Source of the DNA: a virus
DNA: 64,000 nt
IMG/VR virus record: IMGVR_UViG_3300037487_000323
Coordinates: 1-64,000 of that record
Direction: 5' to 3' (one strand)
The position numbers and the translations under genes were made by a program. Within the stretch, counting starts at the first letter, position 1. Every line of letters begins with the position of its first letter. Below the pieces are notes generated by a model. The model was not told the DNA's origin. It ran no database searches and worked only from the letters and a program-made list of their open reading frames with translations. Of the stretch, positions 14,691-22,601 are shown piece by piece.

Positions 14691-14918
14691 ATGAGAGCAT
14701 TAGTAAGTTTTTTTGTAGTAGTTATAGCGTTAGGGTTAATATGCGGATCAGTGTCAGCAGCTAAGGTAAGTGATGCAGAACGCCATGAGATATACAACAA
14801 ACAGTTTGCTAAAGAGGAGACTGAGTTAGATAAGCTGATGAACGACCACTTCGGGAGTTGGAAATGCTACGATATACCCCCATGTAACCAGCTTGTAGAT
14901 GCAAATGGGGAGGAGTAA
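14691..14918 (+). CDS. Small exported protein with signal peptide
   Basis: This encodes 75 residues. A typical signal peptide occupies residues 1-24 (MRALVSFFVVVIALGLICGS then VSAA), with likely cleavage after Ala23 or Ala24. The mature part is about 51 residues, charged, with two cysteines in WKCYDIPPCN that could form a disulfide. It would act in the periplasm or envelope, for example in superinfection exclusion, but that is a guess. It is the last gene before the 14928 promoter. Confidence 0.7.
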   Translation: MRALVSFFVVVIALGLICGSVSAAKVSDAERHEIYNKQFAKEETELDKLMNDHFGSWKCYDIPPCNQLVDANGEE

Positions 14919-14927
14919 GAGCAGGGG

Positions 14928-14956
14928 TTGACAACTACCCTATAACCCTGTATAAT
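14928..14956 (+). promoter_or_regulatory. Consensus sigma70 promoter (same class as 11001)
   Basis: TTGACA (14928-14933), a 17-base spacer and TATAAT (14951-14956), then ATGTACTGTAGTTTAG. It drives the 15044 gene and probably the AAA+/VWA module. Confidence 0.92.
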
Positions 14957-15009
14957 ATGTACTGTAGTTTAGATAAAGTCTCATCCACTTAAAGGATTGA
15001 ACCCAACCC

Positions 15010-15026
15010 GTAGGACGATGTCCTAC
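15010..15026. repeat. Dispersed palindrome, copy 7 (5' leader)
   Basis: GTAGGAC-GAT-GTCCTAC lies between the 14928 promoter and the ATG at 15044. Confidence 0.9.
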
Positions 15027-15047
15027 ACAACTAGGAAATTGACATGA
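15025..15047 (+). repeat. Duplicated translation-start leader (second copy 15358-15380)
   Basis: The 23 bases around CTAGGAAATTGACATGAA, including the ribosome-binding site and ATG, recur exactly at 15358-15380 in front of the AAA+ gene. The two start regions share one origin. Confidence 0.9.
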
Positions 15048-15310
15048 ACAACAACAAATTAGTAGGCGCAGTAATTTCATCAATGGTAGAAAAATTTCAA
15101 GTTATTGAAATTAAGGTTTTAAATGTAGAGGAGGGTCGCTTAGCAACGAGTGACTATAAAATAACTATTTTGCTCGGTCAAGGTCAGCAGATAAGTTTAG
15201 TAATAAACTACCACGCTCGAATCAAAGAGCTGACAGTAAAAAACAATAGTATTACAGCGATGAGTATTAATGCGCTGTCGTACATTGAATCAATTACAGC
15301 GGGCTTTTAA
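15044..15310 (+). CDS. Hypothetical small protein
   Basis: This encodes 88 residues with alternating hydrophobic residues that suggest a beta-rich fold (YKITILLGQGQQISLVINYH). No signal, membrane segment or known motif is seen. It shares its start leader with the following AAA+ gene and the same promoter, so a link to that complex is possible but not shown. Confidence 0.65.
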   Translation: MNNNKLVGAVISSMVEKFQVIEIKVLNVEEGRLATSDYKITILLGQGQQISLVINYHARIKELTVKNNSITAMSINALSYIESITAGF

Positions 15311-15375
15311 GATTAAACCCCAACCCAAGGCCGTTATGAGCGGCCTATACCAACCACCACAACTAGGAAATTGAC

Positions 15376-16449
15376 ATGAAAAAACCATACAGCAGTATAT
15401 CCATGCAAGAAACCATCAGCCTTATTAGTAAGATAGGCGACACACTAACAGTTCTAGTACAAGGAGAGATGGGTATTGGTAAGAGCAGCATACTTAAGTC
15501 TCTAGTAGAGATTTACCCCAACCATATACCCTGCTACATAGATATCACAACTAAAGATGTAGGTGACTTCCTTGTACCACAGATACGTACCCTTGATGGT
15601 ACACCTGTATGCTCCTTTATACCCAACGAGGAGTTTGGCTTTCACTTAAACAAACCGCTTATACTTATGTTAGATGAGATAGGTAAAGCAGGTAAAGCAG
15701 TCATGAATGCCTGCTTGCGTTTAATGTTAGAGCGTAAGTTAGGTATTCACTCACTACCAGAAGGCTCAATTGTATTCGCTACAACTAACTTAGCGGCAGA
15801 GGGTATTGGGGATAACTTACCGCCCCATGCTAGAAACAGAGTGTGTGTAGTCAAGATGCGTAAGCCTACGGCGGAGCAGTGGAGATGGGACTATGCTCAG
15901 AACGCTGGTGTTGACCCTGTAGTAATAGCAACAGCTATTGAGTACCCGTCTATGTTTGGTAGCTTCGAGGACTATGAACGCCCTGATATGAACGAGTATA
16001 TCAATGACCCACGTGTACCTAGAGCTGCATTTGTTACACCACGTTCAATGGAGAGAGCATCCGACATACTCAAGAGATGCCGCGATATGCCTGAAGATGT
16101 ACTAACACATGCCTTGTTCGGTGTAATAGGTGAGAGGGCTACTATGGATATGATAAATATTCTTAAGCTGGATAATCAAATGCCCGCGTGGTCAGAGATC
16201 ATAAACAAACCATCTACTACTATTATCCCGCCTAACGGTGCGGCTGTGTGTCTTGTAGTTAGTAAGGCATTAAGTAATGTAGTAGCTGAAACATTCGATG
16301 TATGGATGACGTATTTAGCTAGGATGCCACGAGAAGCCCAAGCCTTGTTCGCTATGGGTGTGATGTCAAACAAGAGCCCTAAACGTACCATAGCAGTGAC
16401 TAACAAGATGTTCACTGCATATGCTGTATCTCAAGGTTATTTATTCTAG
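15376..16449 (+). CDS. MoxR/CobS-type AAA+ ATPase
   Basis: This encodes 357 residues. Walker A is GEMGIGKSS (30-38), Walker B LILMLDE (95-101), and a sensor-1-like FATTN follows near 135. The order and spacing match MoxR/CobS ATPases, which act as chaperone-like remodelers with a VWA partner. The next gene supplies that partner (HExxH plus MIDAS). CobS-like genes are known in other phages, where their function is unsettled. The ATG is supported by a leader duplicated from the 15044 gene. Confidence 0.88.
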   Translation: MKKPYSSISMQETISLISKIGDTLTVLVQGEMGIGKSSILKSLVEIYPNHIPCYIDITTKDVGDFLVPQIRTLDGTPVCSFIPNEEFGFHLNKPLILMLDEIGKAGKAVMNACLRLMLERKLGIHSLPEGSIVFATTNLAAEGIGDNLPPHARNRVCVVKMRKPTAEQWRWDYAQNAGVDPVVIATAIEYPSMFGSFEDYERPDMNEYINDPRVPRAAFVTPRSMERASDILKRCRDMPEDVLTHALFGVIGERATMDMINILKLDNQMPAWSEIINKPSTTIIPPNGAAVCLVVSKALSNVVAETFDVWMTYLARMPREAQALFAMGVMSNKSPKRTIAVTNKMFTAYAVSQGYLF

Positions 16450-16459
16450 GGGGTGTGTA

Positions 16460-16549
16460 ATGGCAATGACAAAAGAAGAAAGAAGAAAGAAGAAAGAAGA
16501 ATGTATGAGGCTAAATACAGAGCCGCAAATCCAAAGGAGAATACCATGA
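16460..16549 (+). CDS. Possible 29-residue basic peptide
   Basis: The ATG at 16460 follows a GGGGG string and the frame ends at 16549, overlapping the next ATG as ATGA. The product begins MAMTKEERRKKKEECMRLNT and is very basic. Support is only its position between two coupled genes and the stop-start overlap; it could be a leader peptide or chance. Confidence 0.35.
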   Translation: MAMTKEERRKKKEECMRLNTEPQIQRRIP

Positions 16550-17706
16550 GTTTATCAGCAGAAGATAAAATCACTAAAGCCCATATAGCACTAATGCAAC
16601 ACAAGACTACCCTAGCGTACTCAGGGCTGTTAATGGTAGGTAAGGCAGAGATTAAAGATGGTTGTCCTACCGCCTGTACTAATGGGCGAGATGTTATCTA
16701 TGGTAGGGCATTTGTTGAGGGTCTTACTGACCAAGAAGTACGGGGGCTAGTCTTACATGAAACAAAGCATAAGATATACCAACACCTATTTACATGGCGC
16801 AAACTGTATGACGAGGATGCACAGTTAGCCAATCAAGCGTGTGATTATGTGATTAACCTAGAGATCAAAGACCTTAACCCTTACGAGGATTTCATCAAAT
16901 TACCAGCAGGTGCATTAATAGACGAGTGCTATAGGGGCTTAGATAGCGGCGAGGTATTTGCACGGTTGAAGCAGGATAAGAAAGACGGTAAGGGTAAAGG
17001 AGGTAAGGGTGAACCACTAGATGAGCATGACTGGGAGGGAGCACAAGCATTAGGTGAGGAAGAACAGAAAGAGTTAGCCAAAGAGATAGATGCCGCTATT
17101 AGAACAGGTGCACTACTAGCGGGTAAACAGGGGGGCGATGTTGATAGGAGCTTTGATAGCCTCATGCAGTCTAAAGTTGACTGGGCTGAGCAGCTAAGAG
17201 AGTTCGTATCATCGACCTGTGTAGGTAAGGGTGACAGTACATGGGCTAAGCCTAATAGACGTTGGTTACAGCACGATATGTACTTACCTAGTCAGATCAG
17301 TGAGAGTATTGGTAGCATCTGCGTAGCAGTAGATACATCGGGCAGTATATCAGGGGAGGATATAACAAAGGCATTGTCAGAGATCGTAGCTATATGCGAT
17401 AATTGTACCCCTGAAAAGATTGACCTGTTGTACTGGGATACTCAGGTTGCCTCTCATGAGCAATATCATGAAGGTAGTTATAGTGGGCTAATGACCTCTA
17501 CAAAACCTAAAGGTGGGGGTGGGTCATCGTCACTGTGTGTATTTGGCTATGTGCTAGAGAACAAGCTAGAGCCTCAATGCCTTATCTTAATTACTGATGG
17601 GTATATTGAGTACCCAACACAAGCTCCTACGTACCCAGTTATATGGGTAATGGTAGGCAATAAAAATACTGTACCTGCATTTGGGGTAGTGATACAGGTG
17701 GATTAA
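16546..17706 (+). CDS. VWA protein with N-terminal metallopeptidase-like domain (CobT/DUF2201 type)
   Basis: This encodes 386 residues from the ATG at 16546, chosen for the AAGGAGA site just upstream; a longer frame from GTG 16453 is less likely. An HExxH motif (HETKH, about 71-75) lies in the N-terminal domain. A Lys/Gly-rich linker follows (about 145-157), then a von Willebrand A domain with MIDAS DTSGSIS (about 263-269) and a later ITDGYIE. This is the partner usually encoded after MoxR-type ATPases. Whether it is an active protease is unknown. Confidence 0.85.
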   Translation: MSLSAEDKITKAHIALMQHKTTLAYSGLLMVGKAEIKDGCPTACTNGRDVIYGRAFVEGLTDQEVRGLVLHETKHKIYQHLFTWRKLYDEDAQLANQACDYVINLEIKDLNPYEDFIKLPAGALIDECYRGLDSGEVFARLKQDKKDGKGKGGKGEPLDEHDWEGAQALGEEEQKELAKEIDAAIRTGALLAGKQGGDVDRSFDSLMQSKVDWAEQLREFVSSTCVGKGDSTWAKPNRRWLQHDMYLPSQISESIGSICVAVDTSGSISGEDITKALSEIVAICDNCTPEKIDLLYWDTQVASHEQYHEGSYSGLMTSTKPKGGGGSSSLCVFGYVLENKLEPQCLILITDGYIEYPTQAPTYPVIWVMVGNKNTVPAFGVVIQVD

Positions 17707-17921
17707 TGACAGTACGCATAGACTTAAAACTTAAGCAGATGACTTCCCTAGATGATGTTGTTACTAAGCTAGGGGATATAGTACATTTTGAGGATTTATC
17801 CGACCTTGACCCACCTATACCAGAGAGAATGGCTTTGCTTAAGATTAGTGTAGCTAAAGATATTATCCCTAATATAGGTACAAGATTAGATGACACCACA
17901 TATATAGTCCACGAATTATAG
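17706..17921 (+). CDS. Hypothetical small acidic protein
   Basis: This encodes 71 residues, with an ATG that overlaps the preceding stop (TAATG). It is acidic (VHFEDLSDLDPPIPER) and has no recognised motif. Tight coupling to the VWA gene suggests a link to the AAA+/VWA module. Confidence 0.6.
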   Translation: MTVRIDLKLKQMTSLDDVVTKLGDIVHFEDLSDLDPPIPERMALLKISVAKDIIPNIGTRLDDTTYIVHEL

Positions 17922-17934
17922 AGAGCAGTCATGA

Positions 17935-17956
17935 GCGTAGGGCGATTGTCCTACGC
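17935..17956. repeat. Dispersed palindrome, variant copy 8
   Basis: GCGTAGG and CCTACGC form perfect arms around GCGATTGT. It is a diverged version of the GTAGGAC element, in the leader of the 17976 gene. Confidence 0.75.
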
Positions 17957-17975
17957 AAATTAATCAGGAGTTAAA

Positions 17976-18638
17976 ATGAGAATAAAACTAACACCAGAAC
18001 AACTTAAAGAAAACCGTAAAGTTGCAAGTAAGATATACAGGGACAATATGCCTCTTGAAATGCGAGCAAAGATCGCCGATAGCAAACGCAAGGGCGCAGA
18101 GAAACGTAAAGTGCAAGCCAAAGAAGAACGCGCAGCGTACTACCAAGTAAACAAAGAACACATGAATGCCAAGTCTAAAGAGTATCACAGGAAGGCGCGA
18201 GAAAAGATCGCAGCTGAGAAAGCAGCGGGCATAAATGTACCACCAACAGCACATGCACCCAGAGTACGCAAGGTTATGAACCAACCTGCAGGCATGACTA
18301 CGCTCAAGGATGAGGCGAAGAAAATGGGTATAGCGACAGCGCACTTAAGAACTATACAGAAAGATGCTAGGTTTAACATGCCTAAGTCTAAGATGTTACG
18401 TATAGATGGTATGGAGTTGTTTGATATCTATGAGATGGCAGCTTGGCAACAGCAGTATAGAGAAGTTCTGGCACAAGAAACAATATCAGGAGCATCAAAG
18501 AACAAGAAAGGCATAACTCTAAGTAAAGACGTAATACTAATCATCAACTGGCTACAAGCATCAAAACACATAACTAAATACTGCAACACCCAGCGCGTTG
18601 CAATTAATTCAAACCAATTTTGGGCGAGGTGGGCGTGA
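17976..18638 (+). CDS. Basic, probably DNA-binding protein, unknown function
   Basis: This encodes 220 residues. The first 80 are extremely basic and helical (SKRKGAEKRKVQAKEERAAY). About 105-150 (TTLKDEAKKMGIATAHLRTI onwards) could hold a helix-turn-helix. A basic nucleic-acid binder is likely from composition, but no family was recognised. It has its own leader with palindrome copy 8 and overlaps the next gene by TGATG. Confidence 0.7.
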   Translation: MRIKLTPEQLKENRKVASKIYRDNMPLEMRAKIADSKRKGAEKRKVQAKEERAAYYQVNKEHMNAKSKEYHRKAREKIAAEKAAGINVPPTAHAPRVRKVMNQPAGMTTLKDEAKKMGIATAHLRTIQKDARFNMPKSKMLRIDGMELFDIYEMAAWQQQYREVLAQETISGASKNKKGITLSKDVILIINWLQASKHITKYCNTQRVAINSNQFWARWA

Positions 18639-18901
18639 TGAGTCCTGAAAGAGAGTTATTGAAAAAGATTTTAGCAACGGGGTGGCTAAATAACGAGTTT
18701 AGCTGTGGAGTAGACGCACTACTCGTCCAACCTGAGCAAGAGCCTGTGGCTTGGTTGTGGACTAGAAACTATGAGGGGGGAGGATATACAAATATGGTAT
18801 TCCAAATGAAGTGCGCAGCTGACGAATACGCAAAGGATAGTGAAAACTTAAAATATCCTGATCTTGTGCGTCCACTTTACTTGGGGGTAGATGATGAGTA
18901 A
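18638..18901 (+). CDS. Small QPEQEPVAW-motif protein (paralogue 1)
   Basis: This encodes 87 residues starting MSPERELLKKILATGWL. It has the motif QPEQEPVAWLW near the middle, found in many small phage proteins of unknown role. The next gene has the same motif and N-terminal layout (SKERELL). The DNA around the motif is identical over 29 bases in both, so they arose by duplication. Confidence 0.7.
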   Translation: MSPERELLKKILATGWLNNEFSCGVDALLVQPEQEPVAWLWTRNYEGGGYTNMVFQMKCAADEYAKDSENLKYPDLVRPLYLGVDDE

Positions 18902-19136
18902 AGAAAGAGAGTTGCTATATAGATGGTACAAAGGAGCGCAAGATCAAGTAGATTTTAATGAGTTATACGATAAAACCGAAGAACTCCTCGCCCAACCTGA
19001 GCAAGAGCCTGTGGCTTGGTGTCAATTGATTGACGGAAAGGTACAAGATTTATTAACTAGCTTTGAAATGAAAGATTGGATTAATGATGACACATGGACG
19101 CCACTCTATGCAACACCACCCAAGCCGAGCCCTTGA
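18894..19136 (+). CDS. Small QPEQEPVAW-motif protein (paralogue 2)
   Basis: This encodes 80 residues with QPEQEPVAWCQL and a C-terminal TPLYATPPKPSP, the classic ending of this small family. The start at 18894 is preferred to 18891 because the GGGGG upstream is then better spaced. It overlaps the previous gene. Confidence 0.7.
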   Translation: MSKERELLYRWYKGAQDQVDFNELYDKTEELLAQPEQEPVAWCQLIDGKVQDLLTSFEMKDWINDDTWTPLYATPPKPSP

Positions 19137-19246
19137 GTGATGATAAAATAACAGGCTTATGGGCTAACAAATCACCTGTTAATGAATTTGAGTGTGTTAG
19201 GTTAGTAGAAAAAGCACACGGTATTGGAGTAGGTAATGAGACTTAA
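19133..19246 (+). CDS. 37-residue EKAHGIG-family phage peptide (TTG start)
   Basis: A TTG at 19133 overlaps the preceding TGA (TTGA). The product reads SDDKITGLWANKSPVNEF then ECVRLVEKAHGIGVGNET. The pattern KI..LW...EF.R.VE.AHGIG is common to small proteins in many phages, which supports translation despite the rare start. The function is unknown. Confidence 0.6.
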   Translation: MSDDKITGLWANKSPVNEFECVRLVEKAHGIGVGNET

Positions 19247-19250
19247 TGGC

Positions 19251-19373
19251 ATGACAAGAATAGGTAGTTTTTTAGAAAGCACCCGAACACTCCCTGCAAA
19301 ACAGATTAACTTTAAACAACTAATATGGCTTAAGCCTTTTTCAAGTATGTATTTAAGGAGCAAAAAGAAATGA
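19251..19373 (+). CDS. Possible 40-residue basic peptide
   Basis: The frame runs from ATG 19251 to TGA 19371-19373 and overlaps the next ATG as ATGA. The product is basic (MTRIGSFLESTRTLPAKQIN onward). The support is gap-filling and overlap only. Confidence 0.4.
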   Translation: MTRIGSFLESTRTLPAKQINFKQLIWLKPFSSMYLRSKKK

Positions 19374-19534
19374 AACTCTATGAATTAGGCAATGACAAAC
19401 GATTTACGCTAGTAGACGACAGCTCAGGCACGGTTTTTTTATTAGACCATATAGACGGTGCATATTCTGTGTGCTATATAGGTAATGTAATTGTACATAT
19501 TTCAGCAAGTGCTGAAATTGAGGGGGTAGAATAA
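19370..19534 (+). CDS. 54-residue small phage protein (MKLYEL family)
   Basis: The start is ATG 19370 with AAGGAGC upstream, and the stop overlaps the next ATG as TAATG. The sequence MKLYELGNDKRFTLVDD and VFLLDHIDGAYSVC, ending HISASAEIE, matches a small beta-strand protein found in many phages next to DNA-metabolism genes. No role is known. Confidence 0.7.
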   Translation: MKLYELGNDKRFTLVDDSSGTVFLLDHIDGAYSVCYIGNVIVHISASAEIEGVE

Positions 19535-19728
19535 TGGCTATTAGTAGAAAGGATGTTTTTAAAGATATGTTTTCGAGTGAATCGGCAGATAGGGTGTTTG
19601 CTACAACGGAGGATGCTGAAGACTATATACTAAAGTGCAAAGAACAAACGCACTTTAGTAGCTCATGGGACGCAATGACGTTTAGACTTGCGCAAGTAAA
19701 ATGTGGAATACCTCTGGAGGTAGAATGA
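19534..19728 (+). CDS. Hypothetical small protein
   Basis: This encodes 64 residues, helical (VFATTEDAEDYILKCKEQTH), coupled to both neighbours by TAATG and ATGA overlaps. No recognised motif. Confidence 0.65.
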   Translation: MAISRKDVFKDMFSSESADRVFATTEDAEDYILKCKEQTHFSSSWDAMTFRLAQVKCGIPLEVE

Positions 19729-20072
19729 AAAACTTAAGAATCGGCGGCACAGATGTTGGCGAATATATCAAAGAACAAGTAGCAATAGCAATAGCCGAAC
19801 ATTTCAAACAGCCTGAACCCAAATGGTACGAAAATATCCCTGAGCAAGGTGTGTTGTGTTGGTGTGAAGGGGAGCATGAAGGGAAAGGGTTTTTGGCTGA
19901 CATACCCCGCAAAAGAATACTTGCGCGTATTGATAGTTACACGCCTAAACCAACCGCACCACGTAAAGATAGTTTTACTGCTAACTGGGGATTTTTAAAT
20001 AGGGAGCACTGGGTATGGTATGAAAATGTACAACCACTAACCAACGAAGAAATTGAGGGGTTTAAAAGATGA
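19725..20072 (+). CDS. Small phage protein with EPKWYENIPEQGVLCW motif
   Basis: This encodes 115 residues from ATG 19725, which overlaps the previous stop (ATGA). The central segment EPKWYENIPEQGVLCW followed later by WVWYENVQPLT is typical of small early-region proteins in many phages, of unknown role. The N-terminus (VGEYIKEQVAIAIAEHF) is helical. Confidence 0.7.
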   Translation: MKNLRIGGTDVGEYIKEQVAIAIAEHFKQPEPKWYENIPEQGVLCWCEGEHEGKGFLADIPRKRILARIDSYTPKPTAPRKDSFTANWGFLNREHWVWYENVQPLTNEEIEGFKR

Positions 20073-20308
20073 GCGAGATAACAATAAGTTTAGAACAAGT
20101 AGAAACCTATATAAAAACCTTAAGTGGTGAGTACGATGAGTGGTGGATGGCTGAATATGGCTTATATACAACAGGTATTATAAGGTTCTTTGAAACGGTA
20201 GATGAGGGTTTTGCCAGTAAGATAAAAATTGCAGTGCAAGATCATAGTGTTATAGCAGATAGGCTAGAAGCAGAAAGACAAGATGAGTGGCAAAGGCGGC
20301 GCAGGTAA
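20069..20308 (+). CDS. Hypothetical small protein
   Basis: This encodes 79 residues, with an ATGA overlap at its start. It is acidic in front, with an Arg-rich tail (EAERQDEWQRRRR). No recognised domain. Confidence 0.65.
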   Translation: MSEITISLEQVETYIKTLSGEYDEWWMAEYGLYTTGIIRFFETVDEGFASKIKIAVQDHSVIADRLEAERQDEWQRRRR

Positions 20309-20390
20309 GTTCTTAAGGGGGTTGACACCTGTAGTATATGAGCGAGAAGAGGAAGATAAGCAGTACGATAGTTATTGGAGGAACAGGTGA
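20283..20390 (+). CDS. 35-residue MSGKG-type phage peptide
   Basis: The ATG at 20283 lies inside the end of the previous gene in another frame. The product begins MSGKGGAGKFLRGLTPVVYE and ends YDSYWRNR. Small peptides starting MSGKG and ending with an aromatic cluster are common in phages. Its stop overlaps the GTG start of the nuclease gene. Confidence 0.5.
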   Translation: MSGKGGAGKFLRGLTPVVYEREEEDKQYDSYWRNR

Positions 20391-20680
20391 GTATAACTAA
20401 AGAGGGGGTAGTTAAAAAAGATATTAAAGCTATCCTAGATACATTAGGGGTTTATTACTTTATGCCCTCTGGTAATGGGTATGGACGGTCAGCTATCCCT
20501 GACTTTGTAGGCTGTTACAAGGGGCACTTCATTGCAATAGAAGCTAAGGCAGACAACCTGCAAGCTACGGCGATACAACAACGCGAGCTTACTAGGATCA
20601 ACAGTCATAAGGGGCTGGGGCTTTGCATCAATGCTGAAAATATTAGAACGCTTAAGGCTCTACTGGAGTTATTACCATGA
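20387..20680 (+). CDS. VRR-NUC family nuclease
   Basis: This encodes 97 residues from a GTG at 20387, chosen because GGAGG (20377-20381) is ideally placed. It shows the VRR-NUC core: PSGNGYGRSAIPDFVGCYKG with D39, then IEAKADN with E52 and K54, a PD-(D/E)xK-type site. VRR-NUC proteins act on branched or damaged DNA and, in phages, usually sit beside DNA polymerase, as here. It overlaps the polymerase gene by ATGA. Confidence 0.87.
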   Translation: MSITKEGVVKKDIKAILDTLGVYYFMPSGNGYGRSAIPDFVGCYKGHFIAIEAKADNLQATAIQQRELTRINSHKGLGLCINAENIRTLKALLELLP

Positions 20681-22503
20681 GATTGATGACGCTGGATTTT
20701 GAAAGCTTCTACAGCAGGACTTACAGCTTAACTAAACTAACAACAGAAGCCTATGTAAATGGCGATGAGTTTGAAGTTATTGGGCTATCTATTAAGTTTA
20801 ATGATACAGAGACTACATGGTACACAGGTAACAGAGGGTACATACAAGATGTATTAGATTCTTTTGATTGGAAGAACATCACCATAGTAGCCCATAATTG
20901 TTTCTTCGATGCTAGTATTCTTTCATTAGTGTTTGGCATATTTCCCGCAAGGTATATTGATACTCTTTCTATGGCACGTGCTATACACGGTATCTCTGTA
21001 GGGGGGAGTCTAGCTAAACTAGCGGCGTACTATAATCTAGGGGAGAAAGGCACTGAAGTTGTTAATGCATTAGGTAAGCACCTTAAAGACTTTAACCAAG
21101 AAGAGTTAGATGAGTATGGGGATTATTGCATTAATGATACAGAACTGACCTATAAATTACTCCAATGCCTAATGCCTCAATTTAATGCCACTGAGTTAGC
21201 GTTAGTAGACATAACTATTAAGATGGGTGTAGTGCCTAGATTAGAAGTGGACTTAGCACTACTAGAGAGCCACCTCTATGCAGTAAAAGCAGCGAAGCAA
21301 GATTTACTAGACAAAATAATAGTAGATAAGTCCGAAATTATGAGTAACCCTAAGTTTGCTAAGTTGTTAGAAGATTGCGGCGCAGAAGTGCCGATGAAGG
21401 TATCTCCTACTACTGGCAAGATGACGTATGCGTTTGCTAAAACAGATGACGGGCTTAAGGACTTACTAGAACACCCTAATGTAATGGTGCAGACTTTAGT
21501 AGGGGTAAGGCTAGGTGTTAAAAGCACTATCGAAGAAACACGCACAGAACGCTTTATAGACATCGCAAAGCGTATGGGCAGGCTACCTATCCCCTTAAAC
21601 TATTACGGAGCAGCAACAGGCAGGTGGTCAGCAGGTGGTGGGCAAAAGGTAAACTTTCAGAATATTCCTAGAGGCTCTACACTTAAAGAAGCTATTGTTG
21701 CACCAGAAGGGTATCTAATAGTAGGAGCTGACTTATCAAACATTGAATTGCGTGTAGGTATGTGGGTTGCAGGAGAGATGGATGCACTTAAGTTATTAGG
21801 TGACGGTGGAGATTTGTACAAAGACTTTGCTAGTAAAGTATTTAATGTACCATATGATGAGGTAAACAAAGAACAGAGGTTTATTGGTAAGACTTCACAA
21901 CTATCACTAATCTTTGGGGTAGGTGCGGCTAAGTTACGCAGTGCAATTAAAGCTGGGTCTGGGCTAGACTTAGGTGAGGTAGAGTCTAAACGTATTGTTG
22001 ATTTGTATAGGAATACTTATACAGGAGTGACAGCACTATGGAAAACATGCGGCAAAGCTATAGAGAGCATAGCAACTGATGGAGAGTTTACATTTGGTAC
22101 TAACAGCCTATATACAGCTAATAGTTTGGGGGTACGGTTTCCATCAGGGCTATATATGCAATACCCACAACTTGCTAATGTAGTAGACTCCAAGACAGGG
22201 GAACAAGGATATAAGTATAAGTTACGTAACGGGTATGATAGACTATACGGCGGTAAACTAATGAATAATCTAGTGCAGGGTACAGCCCGTTGCATTATGT
22301 CTGAGGCGATGGTCAGGGTAAATAAAAGATACCCTATCGTATTAACTATTCATGATGCCCTGTATATCCTAGCTCCAGAACATGAGGCACAAGAAGCATT
22401 AGAGTTTTTAATGTTAGAGATGACAAAAGTTCCTTTGTGGATGCCCGACTTACCGTTGGCAGCAGAAGGGGGGTTTGGTAAAACTTTAAAAGATGCGGGC
22501 TAA
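20677..22503 (+). CDS. DNA polymerase, family A (replicative)
   Basis: This encodes 608 residues. The N-terminal 3'-5' exonuclease is indicated by TLDFES (D7, E9) and a later YCINDTELTYKL. The polymerase domain has motif A GADLSNIELR (about 350), the motif B region RFIGKTSQLSLIFGVG (about 408-423) and motif C TIHDAL (about 557-562). This is a T7/Pol I-type enzyme without a 5' nuclease domain. It would replicate the phage genome together with the primase-helicase at 28646. Confidence 0.95.
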   Translation: MRLMTLDFESFYSRTYSLTKLTTEAYVNGDEFEVIGLSIKFNDTETTWYTGNRGYIQDVLDSFDWKNITIVAHNCFFDASILSLVFGIFPARYIDTLSMARAIHGISVGGSLAKLAAYYNLGEKGTEVVNALGKHLKDFNQEELDEYGDYCINDTELTYKLLQCLMPQFNATELALVDITIKMGVVPRLEVDLALLESHLYAVKAAKQDLLDKIIVDKSEIMSNPKFAKLLEDCGAEVPMKVSPTTGKMTYAFAKTDDGLKDLLEHPNVMVQTLVGVRLGVKSTIEETRTERFIDIAKRMGRLPIPLNYYGAATGRWSAGGGQKVNFQNIPRGSTLKEAIVAPEGYLIVGADLSNIELRVGMWVAGEMDALKLLGDGGDLYKDFASKVFNVPYDEVNKEQRFIGKTSQLSLIFGVGAAKLRSAIKAGSGLDLGEVESKRIVDLYRNTYTGVTALWKTCGKAIESIATDGEFTFGTNSLYTANSLGVRFPSGLYMQYPQLANVVDSKTGEQGYKYKLRNGYDRLYGGKLMNNLVQGTARCIMSEAMVRVNKRYPIVLTIHDALYILAPEHEAQEALEFLMLEMTKVPLWMPDLPLAAEGGFGKTLKDAG

Positions 22504-22601
22504 TGGCTAACAAAAAAACAAACAAAGATAGAAAGAAAAAGATTAACCCTTTTAAAGCACACGAGGAATGGCAATGCCTAAAACAAGTAAAACAAAACTA
22601 G
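22503..22601 (+). CDS. Possible 32-residue basic peptide
   Basis: The ATG overlaps the polymerase stop (TAATG) and the frame ends at 22601, overlapping the HNH gene in another frame. The product is very basic (MANKKTNKDRKKKINPFKAH). The call is supported by coupling only. Confidence 0.4.
   Translation: MANKKTNKDRKKKINPFKAHEEWQCLKQVKQN

Noticed and set aside
20324-20355. TTGACA upstream of the VRR-NUC gene as a promoter
   Set aside because: No acceptable -10 lies 16-18 bases downstream, and it is inside a likely coding peptide.
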